A DNA stretch of 64,000 nucleotides from Mycolicibacterium arabiense (GCF_010731815.2 NZ_AP022593.1:5580001-5644000); one strand, 5' to 3'. Counted from the first letter of the stretch, positions 8,835 through 18,663 are shown. Program-made: numbers and translations. Notes: generated by a model not told the origin, from the sequence alone.

Positions 8835-9856
8835 CCGGCGGCCGCAGCATGATCATCAAGTTCGGCATCTTCGCGACCGTGATGACGCTGCTGACGGTAT
8901 TCCTTTTCTTCACCTTCGGGCAGTACCGGACCGGCTCCACCAACGGCTATTCGGCGGTGTTCTCCAACGCATCTCGGCTCGCCGTCGGTGACACCGTCCG
9001 CGTGGCCGGCATCCGGGTCGGCACGGTCACCGACGTGGCGCTGGAGCCGGACCGCAACGTCCTGGTCGAGTTCGACGCCGACGAGAAGATCAAGCTCACC
9101 ACCGGAACCCGGGCTGCCATCCGCTACCTGAACCTGACCGGCGATCGCTACGTCGACCTCATCGACGGCCCGGGCTCGACCAAGCTCATGCCGCCCGGCG
9201 CCCGCATCCCCATCGACCGGACCGAACCCGCGCTGGACCTCGATCTGCTGCTGAGCGGACTGAAGCCGGTCGTGCAGGGTCTCAACCCGCAAGACGTCAA
9301 CGCGCTCACCGCCTCCCTGGTGCAGGTGTTCCAGGGCGAGGGGTCGACGATCAACTCGCTGCTGGCCAAGACGTCGTCGTTCTCGAGCACGCTGGCCGAC
9401 GACAACGAGACCGTCGAGCAGTTGATCGACAACCTCAACGAGACGTTGCAGGTGATCTCGAAGGACGGCGACCAGTTCGCGGGCGCGATCGACCGGCTCG
9501 AGAAGCTGATCGCCGGCCTGTCGGCCGACCGGGACCCGATCGGCACGGCCATCACCGCGCTCGACAACGGCACCGCCTCGATCGCCGACCTGTTGACCCA
9601 GGCGCGACCCCCGCTGGCGGGCAGCGTCGACGAGCTCAACCGCCTCGCGCCCAACCTGGAGAGCGGCAAGGGATTCCTCGACGGCGCTCTGCAGAACGCG
9701 CCGAAGAACTACCGCAAGCTCGCGCGCATCGGCGCCTACGGCGGGTTCGTGCAGTACTACATCTGCGAACTCTCGATCCGCGTGACGGACCTGCAGGGCA
9801 GAGCGTCGCTGTTCCCCTTCGTGAAGCAGGAAAACGGAAGGTGCGCTGAGCCGTAA
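8831..9856 (+). CDS. mceB: Mce family protein B
   Basis: A 341-residue Mce protein with an N-terminal membrane segment (residues about 7-29) and an MCE domain around 38-118, including GDTVRVAGIRVGTVTDVALE. A helical repeat-like region follows (LIDNLNETLQVISKDGDQF). A short C-terminal segment contains the GFVQYYICELSIRV motif seen in MceB proteins. The ATG chosen at 8831 sits in an ATGA overlap with the mceA stop; the longer upstream frame is only the shadow of mceA. It ends as TAATG with mceC. Confidence 0.95.
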   Translation: MTGGRSMIIKFGIFATVMTLLTVFLFFTFGQYRTGSTNGYSAVFSNASRLAVGDTVRVAGIRVGTVTDVALEPDRNVLVEFDADEKIKLTTGTRAAIRYLNLTGDRYVDLIDGPGSTKLMPPGARIPIDRTEPALDLDLLLSGLKPVVQGLNPQDVNALTASLVQVFQGEGSTINSLLAKTSSFSSTLADDNETVEQLIDNLNETLQVISKDGDQFAGAIDRLEKLIAGLSADRDPIGTAITALDNGTASIADLLTQARPPLAGSVDELNRLAPNLESGKGFLDGALQNAPKNYRKLARIGAYGGFVQYYICELSIRVTDLQGRASLFPFVKQENGRCAEP

Positions 9857-10947
9857 TGCTCAAATACCGAGGAGCGCAACTCGCGCGTGCAGGGTTCATG
9901 GGCGTCGTGCTCGCGATCCTGATCATCGCCGTGGGCCTGCAGCCCGAGCGGCTGCTGGCGTACGCCACGTCGCTGCAGTACCAAGCCCTGTTCGAGGAGG
10001 CAGGCGGCATCACGGTCGGCAACGACGTGACGCTGTCCGGCATCAAGGTCGGCGCCGTCACCGAGGTGGGACTCGACGACGGCCAGGCGCTGGTGCGGTT
10101 CACGGTCGACAGCAGATACCCGCTCGGCTCGCAGACCTCGGCGCTGATCAAGACCGGAACGCTGTTGGGCGAACGGGTTCTCACGCTGGAGTCGGCGGGT
10201 GACGGCGCCTTGAACCGCACCGAGGTCATCCCGGTGACCCGTACCTCCTCGCCGTACTCGCTGAGCGACGCGGTCGGCGAATTGACCACGAACACCGCGG
10301 GTACCGACACGGCACAGCTCAACCAGTCGCTCGACACGCTGTCGCAGACCCTCGACGAGATCGCCCCGCAGCTCGGTCCCACCTTCGACGGACTCAGCCG
10401 CCTGTCCCAATCGCTCAACAGCCGCAACGAGACTCTGGGCGCCCTGCTCGAGTCGGCGTCGAACGTCACCGGAATCCTCTCCGAGCGCAGCCAGCAGGTG
10501 AACAGCCTCATCCTCAACGCCAACGACCTGTTGGCGGTCCTGGTGGAACGCCGTCAGGCGATCGTGGACCTGCTGGCCAACACCTCCGCGGTGTCCCAGC
10601 AGCTGGTCGGGCTGGTCAAGGACAACGAAGCCGAACTCGCGCCCACGCTGGAGCGACTCAACAAGGTCAACGAAGTGCTGGTGCGCAACCGCGACAACCT
10701 CGCGAAGGCCATCCCGGGCGCAGCCAAGTACCAGGGCATCCTGAGCGAGGCCGTCTCCAGCGGTGCGTACTACACCGCGTACGTGCCCAACTTCCAGCCG
10801 GCACAGCTGCTGCAACCCTTCCTGGACTATGCATTCGGGTTCCGCCGCGGCGCATTCGGCGCCGGGGTGCCACCCACTACGCCGGAAACCGGACCTCGCG
10901 CCGAGTTGCCGCTGCCGTACAACGCCATACCCGGAGGCTCACGATGA
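9856..10947 (+). CDS. mceC: Mce family protein C
   Basis: A 363-residue Mce protein. An N-terminal hydrophobic anchor (GFMGVVLAILIIAVGL) is followed by an MCE domain near residues 38-115 with GNDVTLSGIKVGAVTEVGLD. The helical domain contains SQTLDEIAPQLGPTFDGLSR. The C-terminus is proline-rich and short. Its ATG overlaps the mceB stop by one base, and its stop overlaps the mceD ATG by four. It should act as one subunit of the Mce hexamer. Confidence 0.95.
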   Translation: MLKYRGAQLARAGFMGVVLAILIIAVGLQPERLLAYATSLQYQALFEEAGGITVGNDVTLSGIKVGAVTEVGLDDGQALVRFTVDSRYPLGSQTSALIKTGTLLGERVLTLESAGDGALNRTEVIPVTRTSSPYSLSDAVGELTTNTAGTDTAQLNQSLDTLSQTLDEIAPQLGPTFDGLSRLSQSLNSRNETLGALLESASNVTGILSERSQQVNSLILNANDLLAVLVERRQAIVDLLANTSAVSQQLVGLVKDNEAELAPTLERLNKVNEVLVRNRDNLAKAIPGAAKYQGILSEAVSSGAYYTAYVPNFQPAQLLQPFLDYAFGFRRGAFGAGVPPTTPETGPRAELPLPYNAIPGGSR

Positions 10948-12473
10948 TGGCCCGTTCCCGGAAGTGGATCGTGCCCACGGTCGCTGCCGCGCTGGTGATC
11001 GCGTTGATCGGGGGCGGCTTCCTCGCGGTGCGCGCGATGTTCTTCGGTCCCAACGAGATCACCGCCTACTTCCCGACCGCGACGGCCATCTACGTGGGTG
11101 ACGACGTGCGGGTGGCAGGGGTGAAGGTCGGCAAGATCGACTCGATCGAACCGATGGGCACCCAGACCAAGATGGTGATGTCCGTCGACGACGGCGTGTC
11201 CGTCCCCGCCGATGCGTCGGCCGTGATCGTCGCCCAAAACCTGGTCGCCGCCCGCTACGTTCAGCTGACGCCCGCGTACCGCGAGTCCGACGGCGGCGAG
11301 AAGATGGCCGATGGCGCCGTGATCCCGCAGGAGCGCACTGCCGTTCCCGTCGAGTGGGACGAGGTCAAGCAGCAACTCGAGCGTCTCGCAACCGATCTCG
11401 GACCGGCCAGTGACACGACGACGACGTCGGTCGGCCGGTTCATCGACAGCGCGGCGAACGCCCTCGACGGCAATGGCGAGAAGCTCCGGCAGACGCTCGC
11501 GCAGCTGTCCGGCGTCGGCCGCACCCTTGCCGAGGGCAGTGGCGACTTCGTGGGCATCATCAAGAACCTGCAGGTGTTCATCGGCGCCCTGCGCGCGAGC
11601 AACGAGCAGATCGTGTCGCTGAACAACCGGCTCGCCACGCTGTCGAGCGTGCTCGACGGCAGCAAGTCCGATCTGGACGCCGCACTGTCCAATCTCTCGG
11701 TGGCCACCGACGAGGTGAAGCGATTCATCTCGGGCACCCGCGACCAGACCGCCGAGCAGTTGCAGGGGCTGGCGCAGGTCACTCAGACCCTGGTCGACGT
11801 CAAGGACGACTTCGAGCAGGTGCTGCACATCACGCCGAACGCGTTCGGAAACGCCTACAACATCTACGATCCCGACATCGGGGCGGTGCGCGGCGGCTTC
11901 TCGATCCCCAACTTGGCCAGCCCCATGCAATTCGTCTGCGGCATGATCGGCGCGACGCAGAACACCACGGCGCCCGAGACCGCCAAGCTCTGCAACGACT
12001 ACCTCGGACCGGCCCTGCGGTTGCTGAACCTCAACTACATTCCGATTCCGATCAACCCGTACCTGGCCAAGTCCGCCAGCCCGGAGAACATCATCTACGC
12101 CGATCCGAAGCTGGCGCCCGGCGGCAGCGGTGAGGCCCAGGTGCCGCCGGAGATCCCCCCGGCGGTCTCGGCGTACACCGGTCTCGACGGCGACGTCCCG
12201 CCGCCGCCCGGCATGGGACCCCCCGGGGTGCCGTTGCCGGTCAACGAGCGAACGCCACTGGCTCCGTTCCCCGCGCTCTATCCCGGTGCCCCGGTGCCGA
12301 CGGACCCGCCGCGGATCGGTCCGCCGCTGCCGGGCGCACCCGCACCGGCGGCGCCCGTCGAGCCCGGCACGCCGAGCCTGCCCGGCATGCTGCTGCCCGC
12401 CGAGGCCACGCACCCCGCCCCCGGCCCGGCCCCGGGACCGCTGCTACCTGCTGAAGGGATGCCACCGTCATGA
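10944..12473 (+). CDS. mceD: Mce family protein D
   Basis: A 509-residue Mce protein with an N-terminal anchor (residues about 8-30), an MCE domain at about 36-118 (GDDVRVAGVKVGKIDSIEPM), a helical region, and a globular part with VCGMIGATQNT and NLNYIPIPINPYL. From about residue 415 it is a low-complexity proline/glycine/alanine tail, common for MceD and thought to reach the outer envelope. Its start overlaps the mceC stop and its stop overlaps the mceE start, both as ATGA. Confidence 0.95.
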   Translation: MMARSRKWIVPTVAAALVIALIGGGFLAVRAMFFGPNEITAYFPTATAIYVGDDVRVAGVKVGKIDSIEPMGTQTKMVMSVDDGVSVPADASAVIVAQNLVAARYVQLTPAYRESDGGEKMADGAVIPQERTAVPVEWDEVKQQLERLATDLGPASDTTTTSVGRFIDSAANALDGNGEKLRQTLAQLSGVGRTLAEGSGDFVGIIKNLQVFIGALRASNEQIVSLNNRLATLSSVLDGSKSDLDAALSNLSVATDEVKRFISGTRDQTAEQLQGLAQVTQTLVDVKDDFEQVLHITPNAFGNAYNIYDPDIGAVRGGFSIPNLASPMQFVCGMIGATQNTTAPETAKLCNDYLGPALRLLNLNYIPIPINPYLAKSASPENIIYADPKLAPGGSGEAQVPPEIPPAVSAYTGLDGDVPPPPGMGPPGVPLPVNERTPLAPFPALYPGAPVPTDPPRIGPPLPGAPAPAAPVEPGTPSLPGMLLPAEATHPAPGPAPGPLLPAEGMPPS

Positions 12474-13837
12474 CGCGAGGAGCGCTCGGACGCGCCTTGG
12501 CCGCCGGCACGTGCGTGATCGTCACCGCCAGCGGGTGCGCCTTCCAGGGCGTCAACTCGCTGCCCCTGCCGGGTGCGGTGGGCCGTGGCTCCGACGCCGT
12601 GACCTACCACGTCCAGATCGCGAACGTGTCGACGCTGGAGTCGAATTCGCCCGTGTTGATCGACGACGTCGTCGTCGGCAGCGTCGGCAAGATGGATGTC
12701 CAGGACTGGCACGCCAACGTGGAGATCTCGGTCAAGCCCGACGTCGCGGTACCGGCCAATGCCGTGGCCAGCGTGGGGCAGACCAGCCTGCTGGGTTCCA
12801 TGCACCTGGCCCTCGATCCGCCGCTGGGCCAGAAGCCGGAGGGCAAGCTAGCGCCCGGCGCCACGATCACGCTCAACGACTCGTCGACGTACCCGACGAC
12901 CGAGGAGACGCTGTCGTCGCTGTCGGTGGTGGTCAACGCCGGCGGGCTCGGGCAGATCGGCGACGTGGTGCACACGTTCAACGAGGCGCTGTCCGGCCGC
13001 GAGGAGGACTTCCGAAGCCTGCTCACCGAACTCGACGCGTTCATCGGCACCCTCGACCAGCAGCGCCAGAGCCTGGTGGCCACGATCGATGCGCTCAACC
13101 GCGTCGCGTCCACGTTCGCCGGCCGACGCGAGGTGATCACCGCTGCGCTGCAACGCATCCCGCGTGCCCTAGAAGTGCTGGACAGGGAACGTCCGCAGCT
13201 CACCACCGCGCTCGACAAGCTCGGCACGTTCAGCAACACCGCCACCCGGCTGGTCAACGACACTCAGGACGACCTCGTGAAGAACCTCGAGGGCCTGCAG
13301 CCGACGATCCAGGCCCTCGCCGACGTCGGTCCGGACATCGACGCCAGCCTGGCGTACGCGACGGTGTTCCCGTACGGCCAGAACCTGATCGACCGTGCCG
13401 TGCGCGGCGACTTCATCAACCTGTTCGCTACGGTCGACATCTCCGGCCCGCGCCTGCGCAAGTCCATCTTCCTCGGGTCGAGGGCAGGACAGGAAGGCCG
13501 CGACCTCGTGCCGCTGCCGGGTGAGCCGTACTTCCAGCGCTACACCTACGACCCGATGGGCCGGCCCCTGCGGCCGCCGCCACCGGGCGGGCCGCTGTCC
13601 GCGCTGCCGGGTAATCCGCCGACGGCAGGTCTGCAGGCCGACCCCCCGGGAGCCGACCGCAGCCAGCCGGGCCCGGGTGCCCTGCCTGCGGCCCCGCCGC
13701 CGCTCCCACCCGTCAGCGGGCCGGTGCTTCCCGTCGTCCCGCAATCGAACTCCGGCGCAGCGGAGGCCGATCCTCCGCCGGCACCCGGTGATCCGATCTT
13801 CGCGGGCCCCTACGGGCCCGCAGCGGGAGGCAACTGA
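12470..13837 (+). CDS. mceE: Mce family lipoprotein E
   Basis: A 455-residue Mce protein whose N-terminus is a lipoprotein signal peptide with a lipobox (VTASGC, lipidated cysteine at residue 23) instead of a simple anchor. This is the hallmark of MceE (LprK-type). The MCE domain follows at about 40-125 with ESNSPVLIDDVVVGSVGKMD. The helical region contains SALDQQR-like repeats, and the C-terminus (from about 360) is proline-rich. Its stop shares one base with the mceF ATG (TGATG). Confidence 0.95.
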   Translation: MTRGALGRALAAGTCVIVTASGCAFQGVNSLPLPGAVGRGSDAVTYHVQIANVSTLESNSPVLIDDVVVGSVGKMDVQDWHANVEISVKPDVAVPANAVASVGQTSLLGSMHLALDPPLGQKPEGKLAPGATITLNDSSTYPTTEETLSSLSVVVNAGGLGQIGDVVHTFNEALSGREEDFRSLLTELDAFIGTLDQQRQSLVATIDALNRVASTFAGRREVITAALQRIPRALEVLDRERPQLTTALDKLGTFSNTATRLVNDTQDDLVKNLEGLQPTIQALADVGPDIDASLAYATVFPYGQNLIDRAVRGDFINLFATVDISGPRLRKSIFLGSRAGQEGRDLVPLPGEPYFQRYTYDPMGRPLRPPPPGGPLSALPGNPPTAGLQADPPGADRSQPGPGALPAAPPPLPPVSGPVLPVVPQSNSGAAEADPPPAPGDPIFAGPYGPAAGGN

Positions 13838-15615
13838 TGCTCACCAGGTTCATCAAGATCCAGCTGGCGATCTTCACGATCGTGGGCCTCGTCGGCGTGA
13901 CGGTGATGGCCATCAACTACGTGCAGGTGCCCACCTTCCTGGGCATCGGCAAGTACGAGGTGAAGCTGCAGTTGCCGTCCTCTGGTGGGCTCTACCGGTT
14001 CAGCAACGTGACCTACCGCGGCGTCGAGGTGGGCAAGGTGACCGACGTGCGCGTCACGCCGACCGGCGCGGAGGCGACGATGTCGCTCGACACCTCGCCC
14101 AAGATCCCCATCGACCTGCAGGCTGAGGTCCGAAGCGTCTCGGCGGTCGGTGAGCAGTACGTCGACCTGCGACCGCGCACCGACTCCGGGCCGTACCTCG
14201 AGAACGGGTCCGTGATCGCGGTGGGGGACACGACGATTCCGGCTCCGGTGGGCCCGGTCCTGGACCGGGTCAGCAAGCTCGTCGACTCCTTCCCCAAGGA
14301 CCGGCTCGGGGATCTCCTCGACGAGACCTACAAGGGGTTCGACGGTGCGGAATTCGACTTCGGCTCGCTGCTGGACTCCGGTGCGACGCTGAGCCGCGAC
14401 CTCAACGGCGTCGCCGACCAGACCCGGATGCTGGCCGACGACACCCGTCCGCTGCTGGAGGGCCAAGCGGCCACCTCCGATTCGATCCGCACGTGGGCGC
14501 GCAGCCTGGCCGGGTTCACCGGACAGCTGCAGGCCAGCGACCCCCAGTTCCGCAGGGTGCTGCAAGGGTTTCCGAGCTTCGTCGACGAGACGACGGGTCT
14601 GCTGAATCAACTCAAGCCGACGTTGCCGGTCCTGCTCGCGAACCTCGGGACCGTGAGCGAGATCCTGATGACCTACAACGCGTCGCTGGAACAGCTGCTC
14701 GTGCTGCTCCCGCCGTACATCGCGCAGCAGCAGGGTTATTCGGTCACGTCCGACTCGACGGGCACGGCGCGCGGTGACTTCGCCGCGACCGTGAGTGATC
14801 CGCCGGCCTGCACGGTCGGGTTCCTCCCGCCGTCGTCGTGGCGGTCACCGGCCGACGAGTCGGACATCGACACCCCGGACGGCATCTACTGCAAGCTGCC
14901 CCAGGATTCGCCGATCGCGGTCCGCGGCCTGCGGAACTTTCCCTGCATTCGCAAGCCGGGCAAGCGCGCACCGACGGTCCAGATCTGCAACAGCGACAAG
15001 CCGTTCGTCCCGTTGGCGATGCGTCAGCACGCGACCGGGCCGTACCCGATCGACCCCAGCCTGATCGCCCAGGGCATCCCGATCGACGATCGCACGACGC
15101 TGAGCGACGACATCCACGCACCGATCGGTGGGACGCCCCTACCGCCGGGTGCGGTACCGGCCGGCACGATGCCCAACGCGGGGCCGCCGATCGGCGCCCC
15201 GGTGTCGCCGCTGGAGGCGCCCATCACCACCGCTGTCGCGCCTGCGCCACCGCCGGGCAACTCCCTCAACGGCCAACCGATCGCACCGCTGGGTCCGCCG
15301 CCAGGACCGGCACCCGAAGCAGCGCCCGGTGCGCCGTTGGCCGTGCCCGACGCACCAGCCCCCGCACCGCTCGCACCCGGGCCTGCTCCAGGCCCTCTGG
15401 GGCTCGCGCCGGTGCCGGCCGGCGGTGCGGTGCCCGCCGCGCCCAGCGCCTTCGGTGGTGCCGAGTCCGGCAGTGGCAAGCCGAGCGTCGCACTGGCACA
15501 ATACAACCCGCGCACGGGGGAGTACGTCGGGTCCGATGGCAAGGTGTACCAGGTGACGAACCTGGTGGCCGACGAGCCGCTCGCCAAGACGTGGAAGGAC
15601 CTGCTGCTTCACTAG
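13837..15615 (+). CDS. mceF: Mce family protein F
   Basis: The longest Mce subunit here (592 residues). An N-terminal anchor is followed by an MCE domain at about 38-120 (RFSNVTYRGVEVGKVTDVRV). The helical region contains LLDSGATLSRDLNG. A cysteine-bearing segment (VSDPPACTVGFLPPSSWR, IYCKLPQDS, FPCIRKPGKRAPTVQICNS) resembles other MceF proteins. A proline/alanine-rich stretch of about 100 residues follows. The end carries the MceF signature PRTGEYVGSDGKVYQVTNL. It closes the operon; a convergent minus-strand gene ends 27 bp downstream. Confidence 0.95.
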   Translation: MLTRFIKIQLAIFTIVGLVGVTVMAINYVQVPTFLGIGKYEVKLQLPSSGGLYRFSNVTYRGVEVGKVTDVRVTPTGAEATMSLDTSPKIPIDLQAEVRSVSAVGEQYVDLRPRTDSGPYLENGSVIAVGDTTIPAPVGPVLDRVSKLVDSFPKDRLGDLLDETYKGFDGAEFDFGSLLDSGATLSRDLNGVADQTRMLADDTRPLLEGQAATSDSIRTWARSLAGFTGQLQASDPQFRRVLQGFPSFVDETTGLLNQLKPTLPVLLANLGTVSEILMTYNASLEQLLVLLPPYIAQQQGYSVTSDSTGTARGDFAATVSDPPACTVGFLPPSSWRSPADESDIDTPDGIYCKLPQDSPIAVRGLRNFPCIRKPGKRAPTVQICNSDKPFVPLAMRQHATGPYPIDPSLIAQGIPIDDRTTLSDDIHAPIGGTPLPPGAVPAGTMPNAGPPIGAPVSPLEAPITTAVAPAPPPGNSLNGQPIAPLGPPPGPAPEAAPGAPLAVPDAPAPAPLAPGPAPGPLGLAPVPAGGAVPAAPSAFGGAESGSGKPSVALAQYNPRTGEYVGSDGKVYQVTNLVADEPLAKTWKDLLLH

Positions 15616-15642
15616 ATTCGCTGAAAGCAGCGGCGCGCCGCG

Positions 15643-16158
15643 TCAGCTGATCTTGGAGATCTTGACGGGCAGTCTCAGCACTAGAGAGCGGTTGCGGCCG
15701 CAGTTGCCGCTCATGCCGGTGGTCTCGTCCTCTCCGATCCACAGATCCGAGGGGCGTTGCACCATGCCCTCGTCCGTAGCGGGGTAGAACCTGTACACCT
15801 GAAGACCTGGGGCGCGGGTGCCGTCGGGGCACGGAATCCAGTCGGGGACGAAGTGCTTGACGTACCAGAGGTTGCCGATGTTGGTATAGACGTCCTCGGT
15901 CCACCCCAGGCTGCTGGTCACCGTGCCCGAGCACGTGATCGCGTTCGTACAGACGGTATTCACCGTCCAGGTGCTGTGCACCGACGGTTCGTCCTGGTAG
16001 CGGTCGTTCGTCCTGGCCCACTCACCGTTGGACACGACGGAGAACGTCCCGTTCATCGCGTACTGCTCGTACTCGGCGGTGGCGTGTGGCGCGGTGCCGA
16101 GGACGGTCATGGCGGTGGCGAGCACTGCTGCGCTCGAGATCGTCTTCGCTGAGCCCAC
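15643..16158 (-). CDS. Secreted hypothetical protein (mycobacterial, WY/C-rich)
   Basis: A 171-residue protein starting at a GTG preceded by GAGGAGCGA. Residues 1-27 form a signal peptide ending in PHATA. The mature part has a beta-rich look with four cysteines in spaced pairs (CTNAITCSG and IPCPDG/SGNCGRN) and many aromatics (WARTNDRYQD, LWYVKHFVPDW). It ends in VLRLPVKISKIS. I recognise it as a mycobacterial secreted protein type often found near mce genes, but no function is known to me. It is convergent with mceF and resembles the gene at 16797-17288 in length, cysteine layout and aromatic content. Confidence 0.75.
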   Translation of the reverse strand: MGSAKTISSAAVLATAMTVLGTAPHATAEYEQYAMNGTFSVVSNGEWARTNDRYQDEPSVHSTWTVNTVCTNAITCSGTVTSSLGWTEDVYTNIGNLWYVKHFVPDWIPCPDGTRAPGLQVYRFYPATDEGMVQRPSDLWIGEDETTGMSGNCGRNRSLVLRLPVKISKIS

Positions 16159-16362
16159 GACTCGCTCCTCGGTGTGTGCATGCCCCGGTGTCGGTGGGGC
16201 CCGGCTGCCGCGGAAACGGCATTCTCCCAAGCAGATTAACATTTCCCGCAGTGCTCGACGTTGCGTTTCCCGCCGTCGTCACCCCCGCGTTCCGAATGGC
16301 GCCGGTGCGTCGAATCAGGCATCTTCTGCGAAGCGGAGAAGATCGCTCTCCGTTGTGCGAGA

Positions 16363-16770
16363 ATGAGTTCCGTGCGTCTCGTCGTGGCTGCAGCTACCGG
16401 CTTACTGGCCGCCGGCCTGATCACCGCGCCCGTGGTCACGGCCGAACCACCCGCGCCGCCTGCTCCCATCGCGGAATGCAATGAGCCGTCCTGTGTCCCC
16501 GGGATACAGCCCGGCGCCGTGCTCGGCGCGCCTTGCACGAACACCACGTACTACGTGTTCGGCGTGACGTCGTGGGGCCGCGTGGTGTTCTGTGGTTCGC
16601 CGCGGCGCAAGGGGCCACGCTGGTTCCGCTCCACCGAACTGCGCGGGGTGAAGATCGAGGGCAGCAACTGTTCCGGTCGCGACGGCGAAATGGCCCAGGC
16701 ACCCGACGGTTTGTTCCTGTCTTGCGATGCGCGCTCCGGCGCGAGCACCTGGACGCGCGGCGACATCTGA
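16363..16770 (+). CDS. Secreted hypothetical protein with six cysteines
   Basis: A 135-residue protein beginning at the ATG at 16363. Residues 1-26 form a signal peptide (LVVAAATGLLAAGLITAPVVTA) cut near AEPPAP. The mature region has six cysteines in three likely disulfides (AECNEPSCVPG, GAPCTNTTYYVFG, VVFCGSPRR, SNCSGRDGE, FLSCDARS). It is not recognised as an enzyme. An upstream ATG at 16261 in frame would add 34 residues ahead of the signal peptide and is unlikely. It is convergent with the next gene. Confidence 0.7.
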   Translation: MSSVRLVVAAATGLLAAGLITAPVVTAEPPAPPAPIAECNEPSCVPGIQPGAVLGAPCTNTTYYVFGVTSWGRVVFCGSPRRKGPRWFRSTELRGVKIEGSNCSGRDGEMAQAPDGLFLSCDARSGASTWTRGDI

Positions 16771-16796
16771 GGGTCGCCGCCCCACGGCCTCGGCAA

Positions 16797-17288
16797 CTAC
16801 ATCTTGACGAGCGAGAAGGTGTACGTGCTCGTACCGCCCGGTGCGCCGTAGCAGCCCGCGTCGTACGTGGACACGATGGTGCCGGCGAGTGACACGGCGT
16901 CCCACGAATAGACGTCGTGCGACGGCAGGTTGTAGCCGATGCAGCGCACCCCGTCGATGACGTCCACGGTCAACGTGTACCGACCGTTGTCGTAGAACGC
17001 CGTGTTCTGATACCGCTGACTCTTCAACGGTCGCGGGATGGCAATCACGTTGAGGTTGGTGGTCTCCGGCGCGAGTATCGGATCCTCGAAGTACGTGGCG
17101 CAGTCGGGTGCACCGCACGAATGCGCGACCGACCAGACGAACGAGTGGTCGTTCCAACGGTTGTTCGCGACTTCGTAATTGCCGATTCGCATCTCGGCGG
17201 CAGCGTGGGAACTCGGGGCGAAAACCGTCGCTGCGGTCACCAGCGCAGCGCCGACGGCCGACGCCGCCACGTTCGGATGTGAGGCCAC
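16797..17288 (-). CDS. Secreted hypothetical protein, similar in layout to the 15643 gene
   Basis: A 163-residue secreted protein with a signal peptide (SAVGAALVTAATVFAPSSHAAA) and a beta-rich mature region with four cysteines (SCGAPDCATYF, GVRCIGYN, DAGCYGAPGG). It ends in TYTFSLVKM. It shares size, signal peptide and layout (NN/GxW near the start, a CxxxxC pair, Cys-Gly late) with the gene at 15643-16158, suggesting distant paralogy. I prefer the GTG at 17288 (GAGACGG before it); a start at 17339 would add 17 residues. Function unknown. Confidence 0.7.
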   Translation of the reverse strand: MASHPNVAASAVGAALVTAATVFAPSSHAAAEMRIGNYEVANNRWNDHSFVWSVAHSCGAPDCATYFEDPILAPETTNLNVIAIPRPLKSQRYQNTAFYDNGRYTLTVDVIDGVRCIGYNLPSHDVYSWDAVSLAGTIVSTYDAGCYGAPGGTSTYTFSLVKM

Positions 17289-17382
17289 GGCCGTCTCCCG
17301 TTCTCGTGCGTGCTCGGACAGTCCGAGCTTATCGGCCACGCATCCACAGTCGCGGAGTTTTCCCCAACCGGGTCAACCGAAT

Positions 17383-18663
17383 TCAGTCGAGCGGGGTGAA
17401 CTGAATGTTGATCTGCGTCAGCCCGCGGAGGATGAACGTCGGCTCGTAGTCGTAGCTGCGGCTACCCGCGGGCCCGTGCTTCTCGTCGTCGATCCTGATG
17501 TCGCCCATGCGATCCAGGATGCGTTCCATCGACACACGGCCCTCGACGCGGGCCAACGGGCCGCCGGGGCAGCTGTGCACGCCGCGACCGAACGCGATGT
17601 GCTCGCGAACGTTCTTGCGATCGAGGTCGAACTCGTGCGGGTTCTCGAAGCGCGCCGGGTCGCGGTTCACCGCACCCGGGCACACCATCACGGTGGTGCC
17701 GGCAGGCACGTCCATGTCGCCGATCTTCGTGTTCTTCTTGGCCAAGCGGAACTGGCTCTTGACGGGAGCATCCATGCGCAGCGCCTCTTCGACGAACACC
17801 GGGATCCGGCTGCGGTCCGCGCGCAGGGCGTCCTGCACCTCGGGTTGATCACCGATCACCCGCATGGCCGCCGACAGCAGCTTGGTAGTGGTCTCCTGCC
17901 CGGCGGCGAAGAGGAACGTGGCCGAGCGGGCCACCTCGAGGACCGGCGGGACGGAGCCATCGGGGTAGTTGGCCGTGGCCAGTGCTGTGAGCACGTCGTC
18001 GCGGGGCGACTCGCGTCGATCCTCGAGATAGCCGACGAACTTGTCGTCGAGCCACGCCAGCGGGTTCAGGCCGACCAGGTCGCCGTCGAGGGAACCGACC
18101 TGCGCTCCGGGCCGCGGCGCGCCCAACACGACGCGGAACTCCTCGTGGTCTTCCTGCGGGACACCGAGCATGTCGGCGATCACCAAGAGCGAGAACGGCT
18201 TTGCGTAGGCGCTGAGAAACTCACAACTGCCGTTGCCGACGAAGTCGTCGAGGCAGTCATCGGCGAGCCGCCACATGAAGTCTTCGTTCTCCTTGAGCCG
18301 GCGCGGGGTCAGGAGCCGATTGAGCAGGGAACGGGCGTTCGTGTGGTCGGGCGGATCCATGGTGACCATGTGCTCGAACATCGGCATCTGCGACCGGTGC
18401 GCGCTGATCTGCGCGGAGATGTCGTCGCCCTCGGGCGTGAACGGCAACGGCGGGAACGGGCCCGCCACCGCGATGCACGACGAGAACGTCTCGGTGTCCT
18501 TGAGCACCTGGCCGGCCTCGTCGTATCCCGTGATGGCGAGCACGCCGTAGTTGGGCTCCTTGACCACCGGGCACTTGCTGCGCAGGTGGTCGAAGTACGG
18601 GTGCGGATCAGGAATCAGAGACTGATCGGTGAAGTAGTCGACGGTGTCGAAATCGGCTGTCAT
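17383..18663 (-). CDS. Cytochrome P450
   Basis: A complete 426-residue class I P450. Visible motifs are AGQETT in the I-helix (threonine for oxygen activation), EEALRM for the K-helix ExxR, and FGRGVHSCPGGPLAR with the haem-ligand cysteine near residue 365. The tail GLTQINIQFTPLD is typical of bacterial P450s. It needs a ferredoxin such as that at 326-517. Divergent from it lies the TetR regulator at 18866, which may control it. The substrate is unknown; the island context suggests a lipid or terpenoid. Confidence 0.95.
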   Translation of the reverse strand: MTADFDTVDYFTDQSLIPDPHPYFDHLRSKCPVVKEPNYGVLAITGYDEAGQVLKDTETFSSCIAVAGPFPPLPFTPEGDDISAQISAHRSQMPMFEHMVTMDPPDHTNARSLLNRLLTPRRLKENEDFMWRLADDCLDDFVGNGSCEFLSAYAKPFSLLVIADMLGVPQEDHEEFRVVLGAPRPGAQVGSLDGDLVGLNPLAWLDDKFVGYLEDRRESPRDDVLTALATANYPDGSVPPVLEVARSATFLFAAGQETTTKLLSAAMRVIGDQPEVQDALRADRSRIPVFVEEALRMDAPVKSQFRLAKKNTKIGDMDVPAGTTVMVCPGAVNRDPARFENPHEFDLDRKNVREHIAFGRGVHSCPGGPLARVEGRVSMERILDRMGDIRIDDEKHGPAGSRSYDYEPTFILRGLTQINIQFTPLD

